Notes: generated by a model from the sequence alone, not told the origin. Counted from the stretch's first letter, positions 1 through 8,957 are shown. The stretch is 64,000 nt of DNA from Litoribrevibacter albus (GCF_030159995.1 NZ_BSNM01000015.1:372001-436000), one strand, 5' to 3'. Translations and numbers: made by a program.

Positions 1-931
1 ATGCTTTCGATTCAATGATCGACGCTTCATCTGTTTTTGACGTGGCTTGAAGTTCTGTTTGTACTGTTGAGTGTACTGGCGTTTTAGCGTTCAACTCTGA
101 TTCACCGATCGGGGCTGTTTGTAGGCCAGTGTCGAGGTTAGTGCTGGTGGGTAAAGGCTGATTCTGAGTATTTGGAACTTCGATGGCTTGGTAAGGCGTG
201 AAAATTTGAGGTTGCTTCAGACCAAGATACCCCATGACATAGATTAAGATCACAATGCTGAATCCCAATACCTCATCAAGACCGTCTGATACATTCTCCG
301 GCACAGGCAATATGGATCTTGATAGCCATAGTAGGTAGATGCCCAATAAACTGAGGATCAGATTTCGTAACCAAACCAGGCTGACCTTTTCCGTATAAGA
401 GAACTCGTTTGAAATTCTTAACTGATGTCGTTTGAGTACGATTAACGAGGCGACCAAGTAAGCGCCCATGTGAAGCATTGCGGCTACATCTTCTACCGTC
501 CCGAGCAACATGGCCCATAGCGACAGTGGATCGTCTTCGTTTACTGAATCAAATAAGATGGCAAGTTGTTGTTCGTTGGTAAGAAAGACCAGAGACCAAG
601 ACACCAGAATATGTACCATTGCTGGAATAAAGTGGAAAGCCGTTCGACCATAGGGTGTTTGTGCTGAGATATGACACGCATAAAAGTAAATACAGACCCC
701 GAAGAAAAACTCTTTAGGCCAGAATAAGGCTCTTAACCAGGGGTGTTGATAGGTGATCCCTGAACTATCCAGAAAATAGTCGAATAGAGATGTTACAAAC
801 ACCAGCGTCAAAGCACCCAGATACATATTGGCCTTATGGCTACTGAGCTTGCTGGTAAATAATGACAGTGCCAGAAAGATCCCTTGAGCTGCACCCAGTA
901 AGAAAACGACAGAAAGTAATGACAGGTTCAT
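1..931 (-). CDS. AraC-family regulator, membrane-sensor N-terminal part (cut by window edge)
   Basis: An open frame starts at the ATG at 929-931 on the minus strand and stays open to the window edge, giving 310 residues without a stop. The first ~230 residues are hydrophobic, with about seven probable membrane segments. They start with an LLGAAQGIFLALSLF stretch of the kind found at the N-terminus of AraC-type regulators that carry an integral-membrane sensor. A polar Thr/Ser/Gln-rich linker follows. The expected C-terminal helix-turn-helix would lie beyond base 1, so the AraC assignment rests on the membrane half only. It could instead be another 7-helix sensor protein. The ribosome site is weak, and transcription runs out of the window. 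Confidence 0.6.
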   Translation of the reverse strand, partial: MNLSLLSVVFLLGAAQGIFLALSLFTSKLSSHKANMYLGALTLVFVTSLFDYFLDSSGITYQHPWLRALFWPKEFFFGVCIYFYACHISAQTPYGRTAFHFIPAMVHILVSWSLVFLTNEQQLAILFDSVNEDDPLSLWAMLLGTVEDVAAMLHMGAYLVASLIVLKRHQLRISNEFSYTEKVSLVWLRNLILSLLGIYLLWLSRSILPVPENVSDGLDEVLGFSIVILIYVMGYLGLKQPQIFTPYQAIEVPNTQNQPLPTSTNLDTGLQTAPIGESELNAKTPVHSTVQTELQATSKTDEASIIESKA

Positions 932-1482
932 ACAAGCTCAAAAGATAGAAGATAATTCGAAATAGCATTCTTTATTAAATCACTAAATTTGCCAAGCGCT
1001 TTCAAGCTTGCAATCGTTCCTGTTTTTCCTTTTGGAAAATGAATCTTTCTTGATCAATCCATGTCGGCTATGTTTTGAATTTTGGATACTTTTTGTTATT
1101 GATAAGTCATTGTTTGATAATGGAAAATACTTTTTAAGAGTCTTGTTTGGACAATAAGGTGTCACTGTGTCTCACTTTAATAAAATGTAACAATAAAGAG
1201 CTTTTTGATACCGATCAGCGAGCGTACCTTTGGCGTCCTTGGCATGTATTCAAAGATTTCACAAATAATTCAGGAACCGCATCGAGCAATCCATGCGGTT
1301 CTTTTATGTCTGCCATTTCGATGATTTAAGGCTGGCTGAAGGAAGTTAGCGTGCAATCGATACAGCCAATTTCAGGATGCAGTGGTTAGTTATTGTTCGG
1401 TCTTTAACTACACTGGAATCATCAGATGAATGAAAGTTTCCAGTAAAACTACTGTACGTTAGTTACGGACAGCGAGGTGTTT
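932..1482. other. Intergenic stretch, ~550 bases
   Basis: This lies between the divergent AraC-type gene and the solute-binding protein gene. It is AT-rich, especially at 940-1200. I see no convincing open reading frame; the short frames lack ribosome sites. The only clear structure is the terminator-like hairpin at 1274-1305, described separately. Confidence 0.6.
1274..1305 (+). terminator. Orphan terminator-like hairpin
   Basis: GAACCGCAT (1274-1282) pairs perfectly with ATGCGGTTC (1293-1301) around a 10-base loop and is followed by TTTTA. No plus-strand protein gene ends nearby, because the upstream gene runs the other way. It may therefore end a small non-coding transcript that begins somewhere in 1100-1200, or it may be incidental. 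Confidence 0.5.
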
Positions 1483-2235
1483 ATGCAATTTAAGTTTCAA
1501 ATTGGGGTTATGGCGTTAGTTTTATCTTTCTTTTCTTCGATATCGTTCGGTGAGGATAAACTGAGGCTTTATACGGAAAACTACCCACCCTATAACATGT
1601 CGAATTCAGGCCAGCCTTTCGCTCATAAAGCGGAAGATATTTCCGGGCTTTGTACTGAGCTGGTGAAGGCTATCTTGAAACATTCAAAAGTTGATTTCTC
1701 TCTTAAGCTGAGAGAATGGTCGGCGGGCTTAAATCGAGCTCAGAAACGACCAAACCATGCCATTTTCTGTACCGCAAAAACAGAAGAGCGAGATCCTTAC
1801 TTTCATTGGATTGGTCCTCTTACCGAGATTGAATGGACACTTTTTGCTAAACCGGGATCAAAGATCAAGCTAGAAAGTCTTGATGATGCTAAGAAATATC
1901 GCATTGGTGGTTATAAAGGCGATGTGTTGAGCGATTACCTGATTGAGAAAGGTTTCGACGTGGTGACCATCGCTAATGATGCTTTGAACCCTCGTAAACT
2001 GATGCTGGATCAAATTGACCTATGGATTACCGATGGCTTGTCTGGGCCATATTTGGCGTCAGAGTCGGAAGACATTGAAGATCTTACCAAGGTGCTGGTT
2101 TTCAGAACGACACCTTTGTATTTGGCCGTGAATGTAGAGTCGAATGAAAAAATCGTCAATGAGCTCAATAATGCGTTTGAGCTTATTCAAAATAATGGCG
2201 AAGCGGATGCCATTCGTTCCCAATATATTCAATAG
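1483..2235 (+). CDS. Periplasmic amino-acid-type solute-binding protein (SBP_bac_3 family)
   Basis: This is a stand-alone extracellular solute-binding protein of about 250 residues, the usual size for family 3. It starts with a signal peptide: a short basic start, a hydrophobic core VMALVLSFFSSISF and a cut near FG-ED. The mature protein opens with LRLYTENYPPYNM, the typical first strand of the family, and later has FCTAKTEERDPYFHWIGP and YRIGGYKGDVLSDYL. The ATG at 1483 is preferred over an in-frame GTG at 1477 because GAGG lies five bases upstream of it. No permease or ATPase gene is adjacent. It may feed a transporter encoded elsewhere, or it may be one of the lone binding proteins common in marine gammaproteobacteria. 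The ligand is unknown. Confidence 0.85.
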   Translation: MQFKFQIGVMALVLSFFSSISFGEDKLRLYTENYPPYNMSNSGQPFAHKAEDISGLCTELVKAILKHSKVDFSLKLREWSAGLNRAQKRPNHAIFCTAKTEERDPYFHWIGPLTEIEWTLFAKPGSKIKLESLDDAKKYRIGGYKGDVLSDYLIEKGFDVVTIANDALNPRKLMLDQIDLWITDGLSGPYLASESEDIEDLTKVLVFRTTPLYLAVNVESNEKIVNELNNAFELIQNNGEADAIRSQYIQ

Positions 2236-2290
2236 TTGCCGAGCTTGTTTGGGCTCTTGCTGTTAAAAGCCCTATGTCGGTCTATCAATA

Positions 2291-2315
2291 CGTTTCCCGT
2301 GTTCAACGGGAAACG
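2291..2315 (+). terminator. Hairpin after the solute-binding protein gene
   Basis: CGTTTCCCGT and ACGGGAAACG form a perfect 10-bp stem with a five-base loop, 55 bases after the stop codon. The T-tract is weak (ACTTCTTTT), so termination strength is uncertain. Confidence 0.6.
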
Positions 2316-2470
2316 ACTTCTTTTGCCTGATTCTTGAAATTTGTTGCTCGTTCCTCTCAAATTCCGATCAACGTATTTTGCTTCCTCACTGAATTATCTA
2401 GTCTTAGTAGATTAATGAGATCTCAAACCATGAGACTGCGACTTTGACTTGATGATGTGGGGACGTCTGA

Positions 2471-3025
2471 ATGAAACTCTCGCTCAATTTAAATGGACAA
2501 AAACATGAGGTGGATGTTGACCCGAACACCCCTCTGTTATGGGTAATTCGAGATCACCTGAAGTTGACCGGAACCAAATTTGGTTGCGGGATGGCTCAGT
2601 GTGGCGCCTGTACGGTACACATGAATGGCAGTCCTATTCGTTCCTGCGTTACCCCGGTAAGCAGTGTTCAAAACCAGCAGATTACGACCATTGAAGGCTT
2701 GTTGACGTCCGAGGTGTCTCGCGAAGCCAGCGCTGTGGTCAATGCATGGGAAGACATTGCGGTAGTGCAGTGTGGTTATTGTCAGTCCGGTCAGATCATG
2801 TCGGCTACGGCATTGCTCAAACAAAACCCAAACCCATCTGAAAAAGACATCGATGATTTTATGTCAGGCAACATTTGTCGATGTTCCACCTATGTTCGAA
2901 TTAAGCAAGGGATTCAACAAGCTGCGCAATCAATGGCGTTAGCAGATGCAGGGCACACTGCTGAACCTTTGTATTACGATGCTGCTGAGTCAAACCCACA
3001 GGGAGGTGATCATCATGTCGCTTAA
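2471..3025 (+). CDS. Molybdenum hydroxylase small subunit, two [2Fe-2S] clusters (IorA-like)
   Basis: This is the iron-sulfur electron-transfer subunit of a xanthine-oxidase-family enzyme, 184 residues. The plant-type ferredoxin cluster is formed by GCGMAQCGACTVHMNG and the later RSC. The second helical cluster is formed by QCGYCQSGQIMSA and GNICRCSTYVRIKQ. The family passes electrons from the molybdenum site of the large subunit to an outside acceptor. A GGGGA sequence precedes the ATG. The large-subunit gene overlaps the 3' end by 11 bases, so the two are translationally coupled. The pair resembles isoquinoline 1-oxidoreductase and the periplasmic aldehyde oxidases of the IorAB type. The substrate cannot be read from sequence. 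Confidence 0.9.
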   Translation: MKLSLNLNGQKHEVDVDPNTPLLWVIRDHLKLTGTKFGCGMAQCGACTVHMNGSPIRSCVTPVSSVQNQQITTIEGLLTSEVSREASAVVNAWEDIAVVQCGYCQSGQIMSATALLKQNPNPSEKDIDDFMSGNICRCSTYVRIKQGIQQAAQSMALADAGHTAEPLYYDAAESNPQGGDHHVA

Positions 3026-5198
3026 TGTCAGTCGTCGTTCTTTCATCGTGGGCAGTGCACAAGCCGGCGCCGGTTTGGTGTTAGGTGTGTCACTCGCAGG
3101 GTGTGCAACGGATGAAGGTATGTCTTCAGATACATCGATGCCAAAAAAAGGGTTGGAAGCCAACGCGTTTGTTAGTGTGGCTACGGATGGAACCGTCACC
3201 GTACAGATCAAACATCTGGAAATGGGGCAGGGAACCTACACTGGCTTGGCCACCTTAGTGGCGGAAGAGTTGGATGCCGATTGGGGGCAAGTGCGAGCCG
3301 TGAACTCCGAAGCCAACCCGGAAAAATACAACAACCTGTTTTGGGGGAAATTCCAGGGAACAGGCGGCAGCACCGCCATTGCCAACTCGTTTATGCAGTT
3401 ACGGGAAGCCGGTGCGGCGGCAAAAGCGATGTTGGTTGCAGCGGCTGCATCGAGCTGGGGAGTACCCGCCAGTGAATTGACCACTGATAAAGGGCAGGTG
3501 TTTCACTCGGCTTCAGGTCGGCAAATTGGGTATGGCCAGTTGGCTGAGTTGGCGGCCTTACAAAAAGTCCCTGAAAAGATAACGTTAAAAGAGCCTTCGC
3601 AATTCAAGTTGATTGGGCAAAAGCTCCCGCGCAAAGATTCAGGAAAAACCAATGGTACCGCCGTCTTTACTCAAGATATTCAATTACCGGGACAACTGAC
3701 GGCACTGGTTGCACACCCCCCTCGGTTTGGTGCCAAGTTGAAGTCCTTCGATGCCACGAATGCTCGACAAGTGCCTGGTGTTGTTGATGTCGTACAAATC
3801 TCTAATGGTGTTGCGGTGTTGGCCAACGATTATTGGCAAGCCAAGACCGGACGGGACTTGTTGCAAATCCAATGGGATGATTCGAAGGCGATGACTAAAG
3901 GCTCTGATCAGTTAATGGCAGAGTACAAAGACCTAGCGAAGAAGCCAGGCTTGGTTGCAGTGAAGACAGGCGATGTGGATTCTGCTTTTGCTCAAGCCGA
4001 CAAAGTGATCGAGGCCGAGTTTGAATTTCCATACTTAGCGCATTCTCCTATGGAAGCGATGAATTGTGTTGTGCAAACCAAGCAAGTAGGTGGTGCCTAT
4101 CAGTCGGCTGAATTGTGGTACGGCGCACAGCTTCACACGGGTGACCAAATGTCGGTAGCTAAGTTGTTGGGTATTGAACCTGCCAAAGTTGCTATTAATA
4201 CGATATTTGCTGGTGGTAGCTTTGGACGACGAGCGAACCCGGCTTCTGATTACGTGTTGGAAGCTGCGGAGATTGCTAAAGCCTACGGTAAAGATGTTCC
4301 TGTTAAATTGGTTTGGTCCAGAGAGGATGACACCCGTGCAGGTTATTACCGCCCTATGTACTTCCATAAATTGAAAGCCGGATTGGATAGCAAGGGTACT
4401 CTTGTTGCGTGGCAGCACCGAATCGTTGGTCAATCGATCATTGAGGGTACGTTATTTGAAGGCTTTTTGGTGAAAGATGGTATTGATCATACTTCAGTGG
4501 AAGGTGCATCAAATCTGCCTTATGCCATTCCAAATCTTCAGGTGGAATTACACACAACTAAGGTTGAAGTGCCTGTGCTCTGGTGGCGAAGTGTTGGCTC
4601 GACCCATACGGCTTATGCGACAGAGTGTTTTCTGGATGAAGTGGCCCGAGCGGCGGGTAAAGATCCTGTGGAGTTAAGGATGGCGCTGTTAACGGATCAA
4701 CCAAGACACCGAGGTGTGCTGGCTTTGGCGGTTGAACAGTCCGGTATGAAAGGAAACTCAGATAAGAACAAGGCCTATGGTGTCGCCGTACATAAATCTT
4801 TTGATACTTACGTTGCTCAAGTGGTGGAACTCAGTAAATCCAGTTCAGGCTTCAAACTAGAAAAAGTGACTTGTGCGGTTGACTGTGGCGTGCCTGTGAA
4901 TCCTGATGTCATCAAAGCCCAGATGGAAGGAGGCATTGGCTTTGGACTGTCGCCTGCGCTGTACAGTGAAATCCACATCGATAACGGAGCGGTACGTGAA
5001 TCGAACTTTCATGACTATCAAGTGATCCGTATGCGAGATATGCCTAAAGTCGATGTCCACGTGGTGCCTTCAACCGAACCGCCGACGGGCGTAGGGGAGC
5101 CGGGAACCCCGGTTATCGGGCCTGCGGTCGCTAATGCATTAGCTGCGGCTGGTGGACCGGTTGAACGACGGTTACCGATGAAAACACCGCTGAGTTAA
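3015..5198 (+). CDS. Molybdenum hydroxylase large subunit, Tat-exported (IorB-like)
   Basis: This is the molybdopterin-binding catalytic subunit, 727 residues, a normal length for IorB-type proteins. The ATG at 3015 is chosen because GGGAGGTGAT sits directly upstream; an in-frame ATG at 2946 has no such site. The N-terminus has a twin-arginine signal, SRRSFIVGSAQAGAG, followed by a hydrophobic stretch ending LAGC. Export to the periplasm is therefore likely, possibly with lipid anchoring at that Cys. Family landmarks include GGSFGRRANPASDYVLEA (cofactor binding), WWRSVGSTHTAYATECFLDE, and GVGEPGTPVIGPAVANA, which contains the catalytic Glu position. The cofactor-maturation gene xdhC lies 175 bases downstream. 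The enzyme probably oxidises an aldehyde or N-heterocycle; the substrate is unknown. Confidence 0.88.
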   Translation: MSLNVSRRSFIVGSAQAGAGLVLGVSLAGCATDEGMSSDTSMPKKGLEANAFVSVATDGTVTVQIKHLEMGQGTYTGLATLVAEELDADWGQVRAVNSEANPEKYNNLFWGKFQGTGGSTAIANSFMQLREAGAAAKAMLVAAAASSWGVPASELTTDKGQVFHSASGRQIGYGQLAELAALQKVPEKITLKEPSQFKLIGQKLPRKDSGKTNGTAVFTQDIQLPGQLTALVAHPPRFGAKLKSFDATNARQVPGVVDVVQISNGVAVLANDYWQAKTGRDLLQIQWDDSKAMTKGSDQLMAEYKDLAKKPGLVAVKTGDVDSAFAQADKVIEAEFEFPYLAHSPMEAMNCVVQTKQVGGAYQSAELWYGAQLHTGDQMSVAKLLGIEPAKVAINTIFAGGSFGRRANPASDYVLEAAEIAKAYGKDVPVKLVWSREDDTRAGYYRPMYFHKLKAGLDSKGTLVAWQHRIVGQSIIEGTLFEGFLVKDGIDHTSVEGASNLPYAIPNLQVELHTTKVEVPVLWWRSVGSTHTAYATECFLDEVARAAGKDPVELRMALLTDQPRHRGVLALAVEQSGMKGNSDKNKAYGVAVHKSFDTYVAQVVELSKSSSGFKLEKVTCAVDCGVPVNPDVIKAQMEGGIGFGLSPALYSEIHIDNGAVRESNFHDYQVIRMRDMPKVDVHVVPSTEPPTGVGEPGTPVIGPAVANALAAAGGPVERRLPMKTPLS

Positions 5199-5230
5199 TG
5201 GCTTGGTTCTAATGGATTCCTCTTCGTCTA

Positions 5231-5270
5231 TTTCTTCAGGGGCTTTGATTACAAGAAGCCCCTGAAGAAA
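5231..5270. terminator. Perfect 15-bp hairpin between the oxidase and xdhC genes
   Basis: TTTCTTCAGGGGCTT (5231-5245) and AAGCCCCTGAAGAAA (5256-5270) are exact reverse complements around a 10-base loop. The T- and A-tracts are built into the stem, and no extra T-run follows on either strand. It could act as a terminator or as an mRNA-stabilising element that lowers xdhC expression relative to the oxidase subunits. Confidence 0.6.
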
Positions 5271-5372
5271 GTTGGCGCAGTTTGTATATCAAAAGACGTT
5301 GATTTCTTTTAGTCTGATACGTCTTAATGACTCCTGAATTCAGAGAATAAGCATTTAAGCTGGGAACTAACT

Positions 5373-6464
5373 ATGTTGCAGTTCGTTGCAAATCAATCAG
5401 GTCTGAATCAAAAAGAAAGCGCCATTCCTTCAGAGAGTTCGTGCTCATCTTCTGGTGTTTCGTCTTTTGTTGATGATATTCGTCCGACGTTGTTTTCCTG
5501 GCTTAACCAAGGTCTTAAAACAGCGTTATTAACCCTGATTAATGTGGAAGGTTCTTCACCCAGAGGTGTTGGCAGTCAGATGTTAGTCAATGAAAAGGGG
5601 GCGTCAGTTGGTTTACTTTCCGGTGGCTGTGTTGAATCTGCGTTGGTGAGTGAAGCGTTGGAGACTCTCAAAAGCAAGCAGTGGAAATTGATACGTTATG
5701 GTCGGGATTCTGATTACTTTGATGTTCAGCTACCTTGTGGCTCGGGCATTGATGTCCTGATCACACCAATAGAGTCTTCGCACTGGATTGACGACTTAAC
5801 CAGATTCACTGTACAGCGTGAACCGATCGCTTTGAACTTTGATTTGAAAGTGAAAACCTTCTCTCTGGCGCCGGTGTCAGAAGCGGATTATTACCCCAAA
5901 AATCATCGCGGTAATCAGTTCACTCGCGCGCAAGTGGAATCGGATCTGACGTCTTTTTCCAAGGTTTATCTACCTAAACATCGCATTTTGTCGGTCGGAC
6001 AGGGCGCGGTGTTTGATTTCTTTATTGCTCTGTCTCAATCCTTTGATATTGAACTTTTTGCCTGCTCTTCTCGTTTTAAGGAAGGTCAACAGAGTGAACG
6101 TAATACCTCTGAGGTTGTACATACTCAGTTTCTCAATATGAAATCCCCCAAGAGTTTTGATGCCAGTTTGTTGGATCGATTCAGTACGCTTGTCCTGCTC
6201 AGTCATGACCACGACTGGGATATTCCTATTTTAAAAGCGGCATTAAAAACACCGGTTGCTCACATCGCTGCGCTAGGCAGTAAATCTACGCATCAGCAGC
6301 GGTTGGCGCTACTAGCAATGGACGGTGTCTCTATTGAAGATCAGGCTCGGGTAAAAGGCCCGGCCGGGATTAACATTGGCGGTAAAACGCCCCCTGAAAT
6401 TGCCTTGTCCGTGTTGTCTGAAGTAGTAGCCTATAAGAACCAGCAAACGCCAGATAATTATTGA
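5373..6464 (+). CDS. XdhC/CoxI-family molybdenum cofactor maturation protein
   Basis: Proteins of this family bind and sulfurate molybdenum cofactor and insert it into xanthine-dehydrogenase-type enzymes. The protein has 363 residues. The N-terminal XdhC_CoxI domain has VEGSSPRGVGSQMLVNE and GLLSGGCVESALVSEA at residues ~60-105. The C-terminal Rossmann-like domain spans ~200-355, with HDWDIPILKAAL, VAHIAALGSK and GINIGGKTPPEIALSVLSEV. The usual GxG start of the Rossmann fold reads SVGQGAVFDFF, slightly divergent. It follows the two oxidase subunits on the same strand, so it most likely serves that enzyme. The intervening hairpin suggests a separate or reduced transcript. Confidence 0.85.
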   Translation: MLQFVANQSGLNQKESAIPSESSCSSSGVSSFVDDIRPTLFSWLNQGLKTALLTLINVEGSSPRGVGSQMLVNEKGASVGLLSGGCVESALVSEALETLKSKQWKLIRYGRDSDYFDVQLPCGSGIDVLITPIESSHWIDDLTRFTVQREPIALNFDLKVKTFSLAPVSEADYYPKNHRGNQFTRAQVESDLTSFSKVYLPKHRILSVGQGAVFDFFIALSQSFDIELFACSSRFKEGQQSERNTSEVVHTQFLNMKSPKSFDASLLDRFSTLVLLSHDHDWDIPILKAALKTPVAHIAALGSKSTHQQRLALLAMDGVSIEDQARVKGPAGINIGGKTPPEIALSVLSEVVAYKNQQTPDNY

Positions 6465-6832
6465 TAACCGAATAGGGCTTTTCTTTATTAGCCCTCAACC
6501 AGGTTTTCTATTGGCTTAGCTCGGAATAAAGCCGCCTTTATTTTTTGATCTCCTTCTGGATCATCTGTCTGGATATTACCGATCTCATGTCATCAATATG
6601 TTTACTGTTGAAAAATTTATATCGATTAATTTTTCGGAAACAGTAGGGGTATTTACTTAGTTTTGATAAAGTCAGAACTCTGGCACTCCATGAATATGCT
6701 TACTAAGCTTGAAATGATGTCGTATATGACAATCAGAGTTCAAAGCTGAAAGGTTTAGTTCAGAAAGAAATAAGAAGGTCGTTCGCATCTTACTTATGCA
6801 ATACTAATAATCGTGTGACAGATACCCGTTAG
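6465..6832. other. Intergenic stretch, ~370 bases
   Basis: It contains the terminator at 6525-6546 and then ~285 AT-rich bases that presumably hold the promoter of the acyl-reductase-like gene. I could not fix a convincing -35/-10 pair and see no open frame. Confidence 0.55.
6525..6546 (+). terminator. Terminator after xdhC
   Basis: AATAAAG (6525-6531) and CTTTATT (6536-6542) pair around CCGC and are followed directly by TTTT, 60 bases after the xdhC stop. The stem is short and AT-rich, so strength is moderate. Confidence 0.5.
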
Positions 6833-8893
6833 ATGATGGATCAATCTATGAAAAAAATAATCAACGTCAGTCTTGGATCATCCGATCAAGACTATGAATT
6901 CACCACAAAATTTTTAGATGACGAGTTTACCATTCAGCGAATAGGTACCAATGGTGATGAAGCTGAGGCGTGGGAGCAACTGCAACGTCTTCAAGCCAAG
7001 TGCGATGTTATTGCCGTTGGTATGGTGGCTGATGATTACAACGTCGGTGAGTTTCGTTTCGAAAATCAGGCAACCCGCAAGTTAACCCAAGTGGTAACTC
7101 GTGTTCCTGTAACAACAGGCGCACGTTTGCGCCGATTATTGCAATGCTCCGCCATTCGATACGCTCAAAAAGAATTGGTGAACTATTTCAATAACAACAA
7201 AGTGTTGTTCTTGTCCGGCATGGCAAACTATGACATGGCGACTTTGATGGCAGAATACACGCCAAACATTAAGTTTGCCGATCCGATTATTCATGCCGGT
7301 ATACCGAAGTTCCTGAAGTCGATTACGGCGTTGGAACTGTACGCTCGTGGGCGTTATAGCATCAATCAATTTACGCCGTTTGATACCGAAAAAACCAATG
7401 TACCATCCTTGCCAACCGTTAAAAAACGCTTAATTCGTGGCGCGATGAAAGACTCGCATGTGGTGGTTGGTACGACGGCTGAAATTCGTAAGTACGGTGA
7501 CCTGGAAAGCCTGAAGGACAAAACGTTAATCACTTCGGCTGTGACAGACGATGACATGGCGTTCTTCAAAGCGGCTCAAGTCAATCTGGCCATCGATGTA
7601 ACGCCAGATCTGTTTGAGCAAGTATTGGGAATCAACGTTCTCGAAGCGATGGTCATCGGTGCCAGTGATATTGATGCGGATGAACTGTCTACGGCGGATC
7701 TGGAAGACATTGTCAAAGAACTGGAAATCAAACCTCGTATGTTGCACCCAACGGGGGAATTCCGAAACATTCGCCGTTTCGCTTTTGTTATTCATCCACT
7801 GTCTCAGGAGTACATCCGAAACGTTACTCCGATTCCAAAACGCTTTGCTCATACACCGTTGATGAATGCGGTTGAGAAAGCCTTTGCTCATGCGCCACCG
7901 TTGGTCTATTCAGAAGTAAAGGGCATTAAGTCACCGTGTGGTGCTGAAGCGGAAGGTTGGTTAATTACCGTGGGTGGTACTCCGAAAGAAATGCTGTCTC
8001 ACAGTGCCGAGTTTACTTATAAGCGTTTGCTGGCCGCTGCCAAAATGGCTGAAAAGCTCGGAGCTCAGATTATGGGCTTGGGTGCCTTCACCAAAGTGGT
8101 AGGGGATGCAGGTATCACGGTTGCACGTCGTTCCGATATTCCGATTACCACAGGTAATAGTTACAGTGCTTCTGGTGCTTTGTGGGCTGCGGCTGATGCG
8201 ATGAAGCGATTGAAGTTGGTGGACACTCCAACCAATGGCGGAAAAATACCGGCTAAATCGATGGTCATTGGTGCAACTGGTTCCATTGGTTCTGTGTCTG
8301 CGCGTCTGTTAGCAATGGCGTTTGATGAAGTCTACATTGCTGGTCGAAACATGAAGACGCTTGAAAAACTCAAGCAGTCGATGTTGGAAGATACGCCAGA
8401 CGCTAAGATCACTTGTACTACCGATCCTGATGAACACTTGGGGCAAATGGATGTGGTTGTGACGTCTACCTCTGGTGCTGGTAAGAAGATCCTCGATATC
8501 ACCAAGGTGAAGCCGGGTTGTGTGATTACCGATGTGGCTCGTCCGCTGGACCTTCCGCCGTCTGAAGTGGCTAAACGCCCTGATGTGTTGGTGATTGAGT
8601 CTGGTGAAATTGAAGTGCCAGGTAAGCTCGATATGCGAAGCATCAAATTGCCTGATAACGTGGTCTTTGCTTGTATGGCGGAAACCATTGTACTCGCTCT
8701 GGAAGGTCGCTTTGAGGTCTTCACCATCGGTCGAAATACCGAATGGGAGAAGGTGAAAGAGATCTATAAGATGGGTCTGAAGCACGGCATGAAACTGGCC
8801 GCTATCTCGGGCGTTAACGGTGTTTACACCGATGAAGACATTCAGCGTGTTCGGGATCTGGCGTTAGAAGCTCGTAAAACCTGGAAAGGTTAA
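6833..8893 (+). CDS. Acyl-ACP-reductase-like protein with unassigned N-terminal domain
   Basis: The protein has 686 residues (681 if the ATG at 6848 is used; neither start has a strong ribosome site). The C-terminal ~330 residues resemble cyanobacterial long-chain acyl-ACP reductase. They contain LGAQIMGLGAFTKVVGD, ITTGNSYSASGALWAA, a Rossmann loop VIGATGSIGSVSARLLA at ~475, VYIAGRN, and VFACMAETIVLALEGR. The Cys in that last motif (residue 614) matches the cysteine that carries the acyl thioester in the cyanobacterial enzyme (FACFAEAMLLEFEG, Cys294 in Synechococcus). The first ~340 residues match no family I recognise. Inferred role: NADPH-dependent reduction of an acyl-ACP or acyl-CoA to an aldehyde, perhaps for wax or hydrocarbon metabolism. 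A quinate/shikimate-dehydrogenase label is possible from the Rossmann fold alone. The gene is monocistronic between terminators. Confidence 0.65.
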   Translation: MMDQSMKKIINVSLGSSDQDYEFTTKFLDDEFTIQRIGTNGDEAEAWEQLQRLQAKCDVIAVGMVADDYNVGEFRFENQATRKLTQVVTRVPVTTGARLRRLLQCSAIRYAQKELVNYFNNNKVLFLSGMANYDMATLMAEYTPNIKFADPIIHAGIPKFLKSITALELYARGRYSINQFTPFDTEKTNVPSLPTVKKRLIRGAMKDSHVVVGTTAEIRKYGDLESLKDKTLITSAVTDDDMAFFKAAQVNLAIDVTPDLFEQVLGINVLEAMVIGASDIDADELSTADLEDIVKELEIKPRMLHPTGEFRNIRRFAFVIHPLSQEYIRNVTPIPKRFAHTPLMNAVEKAFAHAPPLVYSEVKGIKSPCGAEAEGWLITVGGTPKEMLSHSAEFTYKRLLAAAKMAEKLGAQIMGLGAFTKVVGDAGITVARRSDIPITTGNSYSASGALWAAADAMKRLKLVDTPTNGGKIPAKSMVIGATGSIGSVSARLLAMAFDEVYIAGRNMKTLEKLKQSMLEDTPDAKITCTTDPDEHLGQMDVVVTSTSGAGKKILDITKVKPGCVITDVARPLDLPPSEVAKRPDVLVIESGEIEVPGKLDMRSIKLPDNVVFACMAETIVLALEGRFEVFTIGRNTEWEKVKEIYKMGLKHGMKLAAISGVNGVYTDEDIQRVRDLALEARKTWKG

Positions 8894-8914
8894 TCTTCAA
8901 TGTAAGTTGACGCA

Positions 8915-8957
8915 GGAAGTGAAGCTCAGGCTTCGCTTCCTAGTTTACTTTTGTTTC
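8915..8957 (+). terminator. Terminator between the acyl-reductase-like gene and hspQ
   Basis: GGAAGTGAAGC (8915-8925) pairs with GCTTCGCTTCC (8930-8940), 11 bp with one G-T pair and a TCAG loop. A T-rich tail (TAGTTTACTTTTGTTT) follows. It separates two convergent genes. Confidence 0.65.

Noticed and set aside
1098-1121. TTGATA ... GATAAT as a sigma-70 promoter for a small RNA
   Set aside because: The spacing is about 11 bases, far below the required 16-18.
983-1165. 60-codon minus-strand frame in the first intergenic region
   Set aside because: It is Lys/Ser/Asn-rich as random AT-rich translation would be, has no ribosome site, and overlaps the neighbourhood of the orphan hairpin.
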